The notes beneath the pieces were generated by a model. That model worked only from the letters and a program-made list of their open reading frames with translations, searched no databases and was not told where the DNA came from. Both the position numbers and the translations under genes were made by a program. From Shimia ponticola (GTDB taxonomy: Bacteria; Pseudomonadota; Alphaproteobacteria; Rhodobacterales; Rhodobacteraceae), in NCBI RefSeq assembly GCF_007995215.1, contig NZ_VCDK01000005.1, forward strand, positions 1 to 64,000: 64,000 bases of DNA. The letters are read 5' to 3'. Positions 17,306 to 26,365 of the stretch are shown piece by piece (position 1 is the stretch's first letter; each line of letters opens with the position of its first letter).

Positions 17306-18676
17306 ATGTCATCACGTTTGGCCTGCTTCAAAAGCTATGACGTCCGGGGCAAAGTTGGCCCCGACATGGACGCAGACCTGTTCCGCAGGATCGGTCAGGC
17401 GTTCGCGGTACATTTCAAACCCACGCTGGTCGTGACCGGTCGCGACGCGCGCGATAGCTCGCCCGAGCTTCAGCAGGCCGTCAATGAAGGCCTGATTTCC
17501 ATGGGCGTCGATGTCATCGACCTCGGCCTATGTGGCACCGAAGAAGTGTATTTCGGCACGGCACATTACGGCGCGGGTGGTGGTATGATGGTCACTGCCA
17601 GCCACAACCCGATGGGCGATAACGGTCTGAAGATGGTGCGAGAAGAAAGCCGTCCGATCTCATGGGATGGTGGGTTGAACGCGATCCACGATCTGGCGGT
17701 CGCGGGCGCGTTCACCACCGCCGACACGCCCGGATCGATCAAAGCCGAAAACCCACGCGCCGCCTATGTTGAGCGTGTGCTCAGCTTCATCGATGTCGCT
17801 GGCCTGAAGCCGATGAAGATCCTCGTCAACGCAGGCAACGGCGCGGCTGGTCCAACCTTCGACTCCATCGCTGATGCCTTGGCGGCTGCAAACGCACCCC
17901 TCACCTTCGAACGCATTCACCATACACCGGATGAGACATTCCCGAACGGTATCCCAAATCCCCTGTTGCCGGAAAACCAACCCGCAACAGCGGACCCTGT
18001 GATCGCGTCGGGTGCAGATTTTGGCGTGGCCTGGGACGGCGACTTTGATCGCTGCTTCTTTTTCGACGCCGAGGGCGACTTTATCCCCGGTGAATACATT
18101 GTGGGTCTTTTGTCCAAGGCCCTGCTGGCCAGCAATCCGGGGCAAACCATTGTGCATGACCCGCGCGTTGTCTGGAACACGCGAAAGGTCGTGGCAGAGG
18201 CTGGCGGAACCGCGCAGCCATCGCGCACCGGTCACGCCTTGATCAAAGAAACTATGCGAGACGTCGACGCCGTCTATGGCGGAGAGATGTCAGCCCACCA
18301 CTATTTCAAGGAATTCATGTATTGCGACAGCGGCATGATCCCGTGGGTCTTGGTCGCTGATCTGGTGTCAAAAACCGGCCAAAGCCTGCGCGAACTGGTC
18401 GCCCAAATGAAAGCCGATTTCCCGTCATCAGGAGAGATCAACTTCCGCATCGCCGATACCGACGCGGCCTTTGCCGCTGTTGAGGCTGCGTTTGAGCCTG
18501 ATTGCATCGAAGCGGACAGGCTGGATGGCCTCAGTTTTGCCTACGACAACTGGCGTATGAACCTGCGCCGCTCGAACACCGAACCTGTCGTGCGCCTGAA
18601 CGTCGAGACGCGCGGCGATGCGGATTTGCTGGCTGATCGCGTCGGCGCGGTCAAGGCTGTGCTTGGCGTCGACTGA
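17306..18676 (+). CDS. manB: Phosphomannomutase/phosphoglucomutase
   Basis: 456-aa alpha-D-phosphohexomutase. It interconverts hexose 6- and 1-phosphates and feeds nucleotide-sugar synthesis for surface polysaccharide. The four family landmarks are visible: an N-terminal FKSYDVRGKVG, the active-site phosphoserine loop VTASHNPMG, the metal-binding loop AWDGDFDRC (DGDxDR), and the sugar/phosphate-binding motifs GGEMSAHHYF and RRSNTEPVVRL. The start ATG 17306 has GGAGG 6 nt upstream; a tandem ATG at 17303 is possible. It is monocistronic. Mannose versus glucose preference cannot be fixed from sequence, so the symbol is by family. Confidence 0.92.
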   Translation: MSSRLACFKSYDVRGKVGPDMDADLFRRIGQAFAVHFKPTLVVTGRDARDSSPELQQAVNEGLISMGVDVIDLGLCGTEEVYFGTAHYGAGGGMMVTASHNPMGDNGLKMVREESRPISWDGGLNAIHDLAVAGAFTTADTPGSIKAENPRAAYVERVLSFIDVAGLKPMKILVNAGNGAAGPTFDSIADALAAANAPLTFERIHHTPDETFPNGIPNPLLPENQPATADPVIASGADFGVAWDGDFDRCFFFDAEGDFIPGEYIVGLLSKALLASNPGQTIVHDPRVVWNTRKVVAEAGGTAQPSRTGHALIKETMRDVDAVYGGEMSAHHYFKEFMYCDSGMIPWVLVADLVSKTGQSLRELVAQMKADFPSSGEINFRIADTDAAFAAVEAAFEPDCIEADRLDGLSFAYDNWRMNLRRSNTEPVVRLNVETRGDADLLADRVGAVKAVLGVD

Positions 18677-18679
18677 GTG

Positions 18680-19234
18680 TCAGGGGGCGACCCACTGCCC
18701 CCGCCATTCACCATCCGCATTTGTGTACTGCGCCCGTCTATGGGGCGTAGTGCCAAGGTTGGTGTAATCGATCTCTCGCAGGCTCAACGTCAATTCCAGA
18801 AACTTGGCGTAGTCCGGCTCTCTCACAAACGCCTCCGCCGTTTCGATCGGCGTTCCGGGCGCAGGCGTCACGCCGTACACCTCACGAGCACCTTTGGGCA
18901 TTCCGTCCCAAATCTGTTTGCTTCCGGGTGCCATTGTGGCGGTCGCGCGAAACCGCAACTGGACCTGTGCCTTGGCGTCCCAGATATGCAGCGCGCAACG
19001 CGGGTCCGCAGTCAGCTCTGCCACCTTGGGCGTCGCGGCATCGGTATAAAGCGTCAGGGTATTTGCGCTGCGCGATGCCTTGCGCAGCACAAGAATGCGG
19101 GTCTCGGGACCAGATTCTGAAATCGTTGCGAGCACAGGATGGCGGGCGGCAGCGCGACGGTCCGCTGTCCCACGCCCCAGCATCTGCCAAATCTGGTCCA
19201 GCGTCCCATCCAGCGTCTCGACCCAGCTATTCAT
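18680..19234 (-). CDS. FMN-binding PPOX family protein (pyridoxamine 5'-phosphate oxidase-like)
   Basis: 184-aa split-barrel flavoprotein of the pyridoxamine-phosphate oxidase-like group, probably a flavin-dependent oxidoreductase of unknown substrate. The early strand block PVLATISESGPETRILVLR is the FMN phosphate-binding region, followed by LTLYTDAATPKVAEL. The C-terminal YTNADGEWRGQWVAP is typical of the longer members. It overlaps the end of the AttH-like gene by 8 nt and is the last gene of the ABC transporter operon. It is not the biosynthetic PdxH, which is longer and has a different C-terminus. Confidence 0.85.
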   Translation of the reverse strand: MNSWVETLDGTLDQIWQMLGRGTADRRAAARHPVLATISESGPETRILVLRKASRSANTLTLYTDAATPKVAELTADPRCALHIWDAKAQVQLRFRATATMAPGSKQIWDGMPKGAREVYGVTPAPGTPIETAEAFVREPDYAKFLELTLSLREIDYTNLGTTPHRRAQYTNADGEWRGQWVAP

Positions 19235-20282
19235 ATCCTGTCATCTCCAGATATCCGATCCCGCTATGGGAGCCGCTGACCCTGACAGGCCCCTCCCAAT
19301 AGGAAAAGATCACATCCATCCACGCTTGCGTATTGACCGCCTCGACCGTCACGTCGATGCCAAAGGACGGCAACATCACTTGCCACGTCGTTGGCACCTG
19401 CCGCCCATCTACATCCGTGATATCCAAGGCGCGGGCCTGAAACTGACCATTCTCCAACGCGGTCGTCTCGCCCTCGGGCGTGATCCACGTCCCTGCTGTA
19501 AACGTGTCGCCGTCCGTGTCACGCAGCAGGAACCCCATCAGCTTGTTTCCGTCATCAAAACTCAGCGAAAACCAGTCCCATCCCGACTGCGTGCGCCCCA
19601 AAGGCTGCGAAGAATACTCCCTGTCGAGCCACGCGTTGCCGGTGACCTCAACCGCACCCTCTGGCGTTTGAATCTGCCCCGACACTTCGTAAAATGGCTG
19701 CGAGTAATAATAACTCGCTTGCCCTTCGACAGATTTCACCGAGAACCCGCGGTCTCCGTGAAAAATCAGTGGACCTTGGGCTTCCAAGCGAAGGTCATAC
19801 GAAAAGTCCTGTCCCCGCGCTGTTACCTGCAAGTCTGACAGATCATCAGCGCCAACCATTTTCCAATCATCAATCCATGCCTCAAAAGGGCTGCCGACGG
19901 CACCAGCCTGCCCTGCTCCGCCCCGCGCGAAACGCTCTGCTGAGAAGTGGTTGGTTTCCGTCGTGATCGCGGCATGGCCCATCCAGCTTTGCGGGCTGTT
20001 CCAAGTATCATCGCTGCGCGGTTCGCGGGCTGACCGAAAAAGCGTCCATTGTGCGCCGTAGTCCTGACCATCTGCCCCACGAAGGTTCGTTGTCAGGTAC
20101 CACCACTCAATGCGGTATTCCGGGTGCGGGCCGTGATCAGCCGGAAAATCAAAGGGCGTCCCACGCTCCGGGTTTTTGAACCCGTCGACCTCTTGCCCCA
20201 GCCCGGCAAACCCCTGCGCCAGCGCGGAGAAGGCCACTGCAGCAGCCAAAAGAAGACCAATGATTCCCGCCTTAACGCTCAT
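19227..20282 (-). CDS. AttH/CrtC-like lipocalin-fold exported protein
   Basis: 351-aa protein with a Sec signal peptide (core AGIIGLLLAAAVAFSALA) and the AttH/carotenoid 1,2-hydratase-like double lipocalin fold. Visible landmarks are FPADHGPHPEYRIEWWYLTTNL near the N-terminus, SWMGHAAITTETNHFSAERFARG, and WLDREYSSQPLGRTQSGWDWFSL in the middle. These proteins act at the outer face of the cytoplasmic membrane or in the periplasm on hydrophobic ligands. It overlaps the ABC permease gene by 11 nt, which ties it to the transporter, as in Agrobacterium attEFGH. Confidence 0.88.
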   Translation of the reverse strand: MSVKAGIIGLLLAAAVAFSALAQGFAGLGQEVDGFKNPERGTPFDFPADHGPHPEYRIEWWYLTTNLRGADGQDYGAQWTLFRSAREPRSDDTWNSPQSWMGHAAITTETNHFSAERFARGGAGQAGAVGSPFEAWIDDWKMVGADDLSDLQVTARGQDFSYDLRLEAQGPLIFHGDRGFSVKSVEGQASYYYSQPFYEVSGQIQTPEGAVEVTGNAWLDREYSSQPLGRTQSGWDWFSLSFDDGNKLMGFLLRDTDGDTFTAGTWITPEGETTALENGQFQARALDITDVDGRQVPTTWQVMLPSFGIDVTVEAVNTQAWMDVIFSYWEGPVRVSGSHSGIGYLEMTGYE

Positions 20283-22674
20283 CTGCGAACACCTTGATCA
20301 GTTGTGCCGGCGCAATGCGCGCGAGCCTGTAGGCGGGCAGCGCCGCCGCCAAAAGCGCGGCAACAATCGCCCAGATTGCGAGCCGCGCCCAATCGAACGG
20401 GAAGGGGAACATGGGCAGGCGCCAGCCGAATGCCTCGACGTTCACGACCGCCAGCAAAACCCATGCGAGGATCAGCCCAAGAGGCACCGCAAGAGCCCAG
20501 GTAATCGCTGCAAAAAGGACAGCCCGCGCAAGCTCGACCAAGGCAAGGTGTCGGCGCGTCAGCCCCATCGCCCAGAGTGGCGCAAGCTGTGGAAGGCGCA
20601 GACCCGCGAGAGTCGTGAGGCTGGCAAGCATCGCAAAGGCCGCCACGCCAAGCGTGAGTACGTTCAGAGCCGCCGTCACAAGAAACGTTCGGTCGAACAC
20701 ATCCAGCGAGAAGGTTTTGACCTCCGCCTGATTGAGGATGTTGCCCGCAGGCACCCCAATGTCGATCAAGGCGGCGCGCAGGGCCTCGACCTGTGCTGGA
20801 TCGGTTCGCGCGGCGTAGCCGAGAGTTGAGACGTCCGGGAACCGTTGCAGCAATTCGGCCTGCGCAACAATCGCCTGTCCTTCGGGATTGCCATAGTCCG
20901 AATAGACACCAACGATCGGCAACGCCCAGTCGGCGGTGAGCGCCAGCTCTGAACCCAGCGTCAGATCCGCCCGCCGCCACAACTGCTCATTGATTAGCAC
21001 AGCCTGCCCGGACGCCACCTGCGCCCACGGGGTGTCGAGGGCTGTAATGAGCGGCCAACCTTGTTCGTAAGTCGGATGATCGACCACCCCAAAAAGCTGC
21101 GCCGGTTGCCCCTCAAGCCGGATATCGGTGGACCGGATCGGCAGAACGGCATCTGCCTGCCCCTCCAGCAAGGCGCGCACATCCTCGGATTGCTGCGAGT
21201 CCCGCGCGGTCACGTAAATCTCGGACGCAAGCCGCTGATCCAGCCATCCCGCAAAAGTCAGGCGGAACGACGATACCATCGTGCCCACACCTATATTCGT
21301 GGCCAGCGCCAGCAGCAGGGCCATCAGCGCAAGCGACAGCCCCGGCACTTGTTGGCGCGTGTCGGCCAGCGCCCATTGCGTGATCGGCCCCCGTGCTAGC
21401 GGAGCGGCAAGACGCAACAAGCGGGACAGAACCCACGGGAGCAGGAAGGCAGCGCCAAGCAGAAACGCACCGAGCAGCAGGAACCCGGCAACCAGCCCGC
21501 TGCCAAAAATCAATAGCACCACCGTCACCGCAAAAAGGACCAAGGCCGCCAATGCCAGCCGGGTTTGCGACCGATCCATCGCCATCGCCCAGGCCCGCGG
21601 CTTGGCCGGTGCAAGGATCGGCAGTTTCGCCACTTGCCAGAGGCTCTGTCCTGCCGCCGCCGCTGCACCCGCGAGCGCAATGCCAAATCCGCTGAGCGCC
21701 CATGCCGGATCAAGCGACAGCGTGCCGGGAACCGCCGCACCGTAAAGGCCCCGCAGGGTTGCCGCGACGCCGGGCAGGAGTGTCGCCGCCACCAGATAGC
21801 CCAGCCCAATCCCCAAAAGCCCGGCAAGGATCGCCAAAACCAAAGTCTCACCAGCCAGCACCGCCACCAGCCGCCGGGTCGAGACACCCAGCGCGCGCAG
21901 TGTACGAAACATGCCGCGCCGCTGTTCAAATGCCAGCCCGATGGCGGCATGCACGATGAACAGGCCAACCGCGAAGGACAAAAGGCCAAAGGCCGTCAGG
22001 TTCAGGTGAAAACTGCGCGTGAGTTGCGCGATATCGCCAGCCGGGTCTGGGCGCACACGTTCCAGGCTCGGGATCAGATCATCGAGCGGCGTCAGGCCAA
22101 TTGGCTGCTGCGGGGCGATGATCAGGTGGCTGAAACCGTCCACCTCAAGCAGACGCCAAGCAGTGGTGACATCCGTCACGACCTCACCAATCGCCACGCT
22201 GAGGTTCGGGATCGCGCGCGGTAGACCGTCAGGCAAGGCCGCCTGCGTTTCGGGGTGAACAAAGATCAGCCCGTCGTCTGAGAACCATTGGGCCAGATCA
22301 TTGTCATCTGACAAATCAGGCGCGCCAGCTGACGGCGGCAGGGTAAAGGGATCAAGGCCGATCACCGTCACCCGGTCTTCGCCCCGGCCATAGCGACCTT
22401 CGATCACCGGAGACACCAGCCACCCCGCGCGGCGCAGATCGACAAAGGTCTGACGTTGGATCAACGCGCCCCCTTGGGCAACGAGGCGGTCGAAATCACC
22501 CTGCCCCAGCGCTTGGGCGGCGGCATCGTAACTGCTGCGCGCCTCTTGGTTGATGGCTTGCACCCCCGTCCACAGACCGGTCGCAAGGGCCAGCCCAAAG
22601 AGCAGCGTGACCAACTGCAAGGGCCTGCGCCACCAATGACTGAGCAGCGCCTGCAAGACGACCCGTGTCATCAT
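20272..22674 (-). CDS. FtsX-like ABC transporter permease, double-domain type
   Basis: 800-aa permease with two FtsX/MacB-type modules. A first transmembrane helix near residues 12-32 is followed by a large periplasmic region, the first FtsX helices (about 225-345), helices at about 375-430, a second periplasmic region, and a C-terminal FtsX module (about 685-795, with AFAMLASLTTLAGLRLPQLA). Such permeases move lipids, lipoproteins or peptides by mechanotransmission and do not form a classic channel. Its start overlaps the ATPase gene stop by 4 nt. Together with the ATPase and the AttH-like protein it forms an export or lipid-handling system. Confidence 0.9.
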   Translation of the reverse strand: MMTRVVLQALLSHWWRRPLQLVTLLFGLALATGLWTGVQAINQEARSSYDAAAQALGQGDFDRLVAQGGALIQRQTFVDLRRAGWLVSPVIEGRYGRGEDRVTVIGLDPFTLPPSAGAPDLSDDNDLAQWFSDDGLIFVHPETQAALPDGLPRAIPNLSVAIGEVVTDVTTAWRLLEVDGFSHLIIAPQQPIGLTPLDDLIPSLERVRPDPAGDIAQLTRSFHLNLTAFGLLSFAVGLFIVHAAIGLAFEQRRGMFRTLRALGVSTRRLVAVLAGETLVLAILAGLLGIGLGYLVAATLLPGVAATLRGLYGAAVPGTLSLDPAWALSGFGIALAGAAAAAGQSLWQVAKLPILAPAKPRAWAMAMDRSQTRLALAALVLFAVTVVLLIFGSGLVAGFLLLGAFLLGAAFLLPWVLSRLLRLAAPLARGPITQWALADTRQQVPGLSLALMALLLALATNIGVGTMVSSFRLTFAGWLDQRLASEIYVTARDSQQSEDVRALLEGQADAVLPIRSTDIRLEGQPAQLFGVVDHPTYEQGWPLITALDTPWAQVASGQAVLINEQLWRRADLTLGSELALTADWALPIVGVYSDYGNPEGQAIVAQAELLQRFPDVSTLGYAARTDPAQVEALRAALIDIGVPAGNILNQAEVKTFSLDVFDRTFLVTAALNVLTLGVAAFAMLASLTTLAGLRLPQLAPLWAMGLTRRHLALVELARAVLFAAITWALAVPLGLILAWVLLAVVNVEAFGWRLPMFPFPFDWARLAIWAIVAALLAAALPAYRLARIAPAQLIKVFADER

Positions 22675-23327
22675 GCGAGGCTGCCTTTGGACAAGGTCAG
22701 ATGGCGGTCGAGCGCGGCGGCACGAGCTTGGGAATGAGTGACCACAAGGAGGCCGGTATTGGCCTCTTTCGTAAGGTCTACGAGCAGTGACATCACCGTG
22801 TCGGCGGTGTCTTCATCAAGGTTGCCTGTCGGTTCGTCCGCCAGCAAGAGCGCGGGTTTCGCAGCGATGGCGCGGCCAATTGCAACACGCTGTTGCTGCC
22901 CACCCGAGAGTTGTTCGGGGTAACGCGCGCCCACGGTTGTGAGGCCGAGACGTTCTGAGACCGTGTTAACCCACGTCTCGTCCAAGCGCCCGGCAAGGCG
23001 GGCATGGAAAGCAAGGTTCTGAACAACCGTCAGCGATGGGATCAGGTTAAACTGTTGAAACACCACGCCGATCTGCGTGCGCCGCAGTTCTGCCAGCGCG
23101 CGGTCATCAAGGCCTGTGATCACCGTCCCGTTCAGAGTGATCGTCCCCGCATCCGCAGTGTCCAGCCCCCCGACCAGATGCAGCAAGGTTGATTTCCCCG
23201 ACCCGCTTTCCCCCATCAACGCAAGGCTTTCGCCCGCGCTCAGGCTCAGCGACACGGCGTCCAGCACGGTCAGCGGCCCGGTATCTCCCGGGTAGGTTTT
23301 GGTCACGGCATCAACAGTCAACAACAT
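22671..23327 (-). CDS. ABC transporter ATPase of the LolD/MacB type
   Basis: 218-aa nucleotide-binding subunit. Walker A is GESGSGKST near residues 39-47, the Q-loop is [13 protein letters not shown], the signature is [15 protein letters not shown], and Walker B is [12 protein letters not shown], followed by the H-loop VVTHSQARA. This is the MacB/LolD/FtsE subgroup that pairs with FtsX-like permeases. It is the first gene of the four-gene operon (ATPase, permease, AttH-like, PPOX). Confidence 0.93.
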   Translation of the reverse strand: MLLTVDAVTKTYPGDTGPLTVLDAVSLSLSAGESLALMGESGSGKSTLLHLVGGLDTADAGTITLNGTVITGLDDRALAELRRTQIGVVFQQFNLIPSLTVVQNLAFHARLAGRLDETWVNTVSERLGLTTVGARYPEQLSGGQQQRVAIGRAIAAKPALLLADEPTGNLDEDTADTVMSLLVDLTKEANTGLLVVTHSQARAAALDRHLTLSKGSLA

Positions 23328-23483
23328 GGGTGTGGAGGTAACCGTGTAGGGGCCAAGGTAAAGGGCAGCCGTATGGTAACCTTTTGCAATGCGGCGATTT
23401 GGGCGCGTGCGATCGCCTCGGCCTTGAGCCGGGCCTCGATGGGCTTGGCGCGGCGGTCGGGCGGAGCGCTTTTGCGGGTCGGG

Positions 23484-23597
23484 GTCCCGGGTCAGGCCCG
23501 GGACGTGAAGCTCTTGATCCGCAGTCCTAGGCCCGATCCGGGACCTCTTGGCTAAATGGCTCAGCTTGAGTTTCAGGCCCCGGATGAGATCCGGGGC
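23484..23597. repeat. Three 21-nt GC-rich palindromic repeats
   Basis: Elements at 23484-23504, 23524-23544 and 23577-23597 share one design: outer arms of the type GTCCCGG / CCGGGAC with a 3-5 nt centre. The first and third are perfect (8- and 9-bp arms); the second is degraded on one side. They resemble the dispersed intergenic palindromes common in alphaproteobacteria. The third lies 10 bp past the lacI-type gene stop and could act as its terminator. Nothing else is visible in the 279 bp between the ABC ATPase and LacI genes. Confidence 0.7.
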
Positions 23598-23606
23598 GGC
23601 GTTGGC

Positions 23607-24647
23607 TTAGCCGCCCAAGCCGCGCTTCAGCGTATCGCCGAAGGAGATCTTGGGGGTCAGCTCCACCGACACCGGCTCTTCGTCCGAGTTTTCGACGCGG
23701 GATTTGATGATCTCGGCCGCTTTCTGTCCGATCTCGTACCGGCAGGCATCCATGGTGGCGAGTTGCCGTGGCAGACCGTCGAGCAATTCGACCCCGTTGA
23801 ACCCGGCCAGACCGACGCGGCCCGGCACGTCGATCCCTTGTTCCAGACAATAGAGCAGCCCGCCTGCTCCGATCATGTCATTGGAATAATACAGGAAATC
23901 CAGATCCGGATTCCGGTCCAGCATGGCCGCGGTCATCTCGCGTCCTTTGGCAAGGGCCGACCCGCCGTCATAGAATTCCTTGTCCAGAATCTCGACCCCA
24001 CCTTTGGCCAGCGCCTCGGTGAAGCCTTCGAAGCGTTTGCGGGCGCGGTGATCGAGCGGCATCTTGGTGCCCATGAAACCGATATTCTGATAACCCATTT
24101 TCAGGATCTGCTGACCCATCTTTCGACCCGCACGGCGATGGCTGATGCCCACCATGCTGTCGACGGCGCGCCCATCCACATCCATGATCTGAACAATGGG
24201 AATACCTGAGTTGACCATCATGGCCTGCGCGGCCTCGGTCTGTTCCAGTCCCGCGATGATCACACCCGAGGGCCGCCACGAGAGCATTTCATAGAGAACC
24301 TGTTCTTCGCGCTCGGGTTTGTAATTGGTGACGCCAACCACAGGCTGCAGGCCCGAACCGTCGAGAGTGTCCGAAATCGCACCCATGACCTCTGGAAAGA
24401 CCATGTTCGACAAAGACGGGATGATCACGGCCACAAGGTTCACCCGCTGCGAGGCCAGCGCGCCTGCGATCTTGTTCGGGACGTAACCCAAGGTCTTGGC
24501 CGCAGTTAGGACCTTTTCACGCGTCGCGTCGCTCACATCCCCCCGATTGCGTAACACGCGGCTGACGGTCATCTCACTGACGCCTGACGCCTCGGACACG
24601 TCGCGAAGGGTCAGCGGGCGTCGGGGCGGGTTGGAGCGTGAATTCAT
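23607..24647 (-). CDS. LacI-family transcriptional regulator
   Basis: 346 aa. The N-terminal helix-turn-helix (LTLRDVSEASGVSEMTVSRVLRN, with the hinge-type helix KIAGALASQR) is followed by a periplasmic-binding-protein-like ligand domain (LVAVIIPSLSNMVFPEVMGAI at about residue 70). This group resembles GntR-type gluconate repressors, but the effector cannot be assigned. No sugar catabolic or transport genes flank it, so its targets lie elsewhere or to the right of the integrated element, which may have separated it from former neighbours. The tRNA-Arg gene starts 161 bp upstream on the other strand. Confidence 0.92.
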   Translation of the reverse strand: MNSRSNPPRRPLTLRDVSEASGVSEMTVSRVLRNRGDVSDATREKVLTAAKTLGYVPNKIAGALASQRVNLVAVIIPSLSNMVFPEVMGAISDTLDGSGLQPVVGVTNYKPEREEQVLYEMLSWRPSGVIIAGLEQTEAAQAMMVNSGIPIVQIMDVDGRAVDSMVGISHRRAGRKMGQQILKMGYQNIGFMGTKMPLDHRARKRFEGFTEALAKGGVEILDKEFYDGGSALAKGREMTAAMLDRNPDLDFLYYSNDMIGAGGLLYCLEQGIDVPGRVGLAGFNGVELLDGLPRQLATMDACRYEIGQKAAEIIKSRVENSDEEPVSVELTPKISFGDTLKRGLGG

Positions 24648-24808
24648 ATGCGGGAGGGTCCGATCTTTTGACGTCTTTTTCTGACGTTAGCGGGACCCGG
24701 CCGGTTTGTCCAAACTCTGTGCAGGCCCACGATGCCGCATGGTCCGCACGCGGAGCCAATTTGCATGTCTGGCCAAACCGCTATTTTCACGAAATAAGAG
24801 CACGGCGC

Positions 24809-24885
24809 GGCCCCGTGGCTCAACTGGATAGAGCAGCCCCCTCCTAAGGGGCAGGTTGCAGGTTCGAATCCTGCCGGGGTCGCCA
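24809..24885 (+). tRNA. tRNA-Arg (anticodon CCU)
   Basis: A complete 77-nt cloverleaf: acceptor GGCCCCG paired with CGGGGTC (one G-T pair), anticodon stem CCCC/GGGG around loop CTCCTAA (anticodon CCT), T-loop GGTTCGAATC, discriminator G, and encoded CCA. Its 3' half is the integration site of the element that follows, which rebuilds the gene intact. Confidence 0.96.
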
Positions 24886-24888
24886 AAA
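24839..24888 (+). repeat. attL, 50-bp direct repeat inside tRNA-Arg
   Basis: Runs from the anticodon arm of tRNA-Arg(CCU) through the CCA end plus three further A residues. It is identical to 42640-42689 over all 50 positions. Confidence 0.95.
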
Positions 24889-24988
24889 ACACCTGAAAAA
24901 TATGGCTTATTTTCAGCCTATTGTGCAGAAGCCTGCAGAAACGCCCGTTTGGATTTCCGACGATTTCTCCGAAAACGACCGAAATCTC

Positions 24989-25007
24989 GTACAAAACCTG
25001 TACAAAA
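24989..25007 (+). promoter_or_regulatory. Candidate integrase arm-type sites, left end
   Basis: Two direct copies of GTACAAAA at 24989-24996 and 25000-25007, 11 bp (one helical turn) apart, about 100 bp inside attL. The same GTACAAA core recurs with 11-bp phasing near attR (42561-42594). Confidence 0.5.
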
Positions 25008-25040
25008 TTCGCACGTCTGTGCGGCTTTTGGAGCCATCCG

Positions 25041-25895
25041 ATGAGCTGGCGCGTGGCGAATGCGTGTGCCGAGCGGAAGTTTGGGAGTGCGACGCGCAAG
25101 CAGATCATCATGTTTCTGGCAGATAAGGCGTCAGACGATGGCTCGGGCATCTGGTGTTCGAAGGGGACGATCCAGCGGCACACCGAGCTGGGCGAGACGA
25201 CGGTCAAGCGGACGATCCGAGATTTCCTGAAGGAAGGCATACTGATCGAGACCGGCGCGCGGGGATGCAAGAACGGATTTACCGTCGTTTATCGGATCGA
25301 CCTAGCGCGGATCGAGGCGCTGGAACTGACCGCAGAACCAGAGATCGAGACGGGGGCCACAGTGGACCCCGTCCAGACTGGACCCGGAACGGGGGCCACT
25401 GTGGCCGGGGTACCGGGGCCACCACGGCCCCCAAACCATCCTAAAACCATCCATAAACCTCCTACGCGCGAGCGCATGGCGGTGGAAGATGAAGAGGCTG
25501 AGAAGGTTTTGGCTGCTTATCCGCCCGACCGTATGCGCGGGAAGGCAGAGTGTGTCGGGCGGATCAGGGACATCCTGGATGCCGGAACTGAGGCCGAGGA
25601 CCTGTTGCAGGCCGTGAAGGCCTATGCGGCGGAGAGCGCAGGCTTCACCCGTTCGAAGGTCTGTTTCTCTGACAACTGGTTCAAGTCGGGGCGGTGGCGT
25701 GCCTACGTCGAGGACATCGCCAAGAACCGCGAAGCGGCGAAGGCTAAGAAAGCCGAGATGCTTGCAGGCTTGGCAAATTGGGTCACGGACAAGCACCCTC
25801 TTTGCCGCCACATCACACCCGGTCAGATCGATGCACTCCTGGCGGCAGAGCTGGTGACAGGAGACCAAATCCAGGCCGCAGGCCTCAGATCATGA
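25041..25895 (+). CDS. Winged-helix protein, possible replication or mobilisation factor
   Basis: 284 aa. Residues 1 to about 75 form a helix-turn-helix domain (SATRKQIIMFLADKASDDG, then CSKGTIQRHTELGETTVKRT). A low-complexity Gly/Thr/Pro linker (about 105-140) follows, and the C-terminal part is helical and basic, including VCFSDNWFKSGRWRAYVEDI. It resembles the helix-turn-helix proteins found at the start of mobilisation modules, some of them replication initiators. No initiator active site can be seen, so the role is an inference. ATG 25041 has GGAG at 7 nt. It overlaps mobC by 4 nt (ATGA). Confidence 0.75.
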   Translation: MSWRVANACAERKFGSATRKQIIMFLADKASDDGSGIWCSKGTIQRHTELGETTVKRTIRDFLKEGILIETGARGCKNGFTVVYRIDLARIEALELTAEPEIETGATVDPVQTGPGTGATVAGVPGPPRPPNHPKTIHKPPTRERMAVEDEEAEKVLAAYPPDRMRGKAECVGRIRDILDAGTEAEDLLQAVKAYAAESAGFTRSKVCFSDNWFKSGRWRAYVEDIAKNREAAKAKKAEMLAGLANWVTDKHPLCRHITPGQIDALLAAELVTGDQIQAAGLRS

Positions 25896-26365
25896 GCGGC
25901 ACCGATCCCACCGAAGCGCAAACAGCAAGGCGACCCATGTCATACGGCTGCGCCGATGACACGGGACCTTGCGAGGGGTGGCAAGCCTCCCCTTCGAACC
26001 CCACCGGCGCGGGCAAAGCCCCCGCCAAAGAGCCGCTGACCGAGACCTTCGTCTTCCGTTGCACCGCGTCCGAGAAGGCCCAGTTGCGCGCCAAAGCCGA
26101 CGTCGCTGGCTTGCCTGCGTCGACGCTTCTGCGCGAGGCGCTTGGCCTTACCGAAGCCCGCCGCCGCAAACCCGTCCCGCGCGTCGACCCGGCGCTGGTG
26201 CTCGCGGTTGGGCGCATCGGCGGCAACCTCAACCAGATCGCCCGCTGGCTGAACCACGCCATGAAGGTCGGACGCACAGACCTCGACACGTTGACCGTCG
26301 CGCGTCGCCTTGTGGTGATCGAACGCCAGCTTGCCGCGCTCCTCGATGAGGCGCGGCGGTGCTGA
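25892..26365 (+). CDS. mobC: MobC-like relaxosome accessory protein
   Basis: 157 aa. After a disordered N-terminus, residues from about 50 hold a MobC/ribbon-helix-helix type region (LTETFVFRCTASEKAQLRAKA, then GLPASTLLREALGL). The typical late MobC motif GRIGGNLNQIARWLN is present. MobC proteins help the relaxase open DNA at oriT. It overlaps the gene before it by 4 nt and the relaxase by 7 nt, the same order as mbeC-mbeA in ColE1. This is a confident family call from the GGNLNQIARWLN motif. Confidence 0.87.
   Translation: MSGTDPTEAQTARRPMSYGCADDTGPCEGWQASPSNPTGAGKAPAKEPLTETFVFRCTASEKAQLRAKADVAGLPASTLLREALGLTEARRRKPVPRVDPALVLAVGRIGGNLNQIARWLNHAMKVGRTDLDTLTVARRLVVIERQLAALLDEARRC

Noticed and set aside
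16885-17331. 148-aa minus-strand frame with many cysteines
   Set aside because: It lies opposite the more plausible 62-aa gene and the mutase leader. Its cysteine-rich, uneven composition is typical of a non-coding frame.
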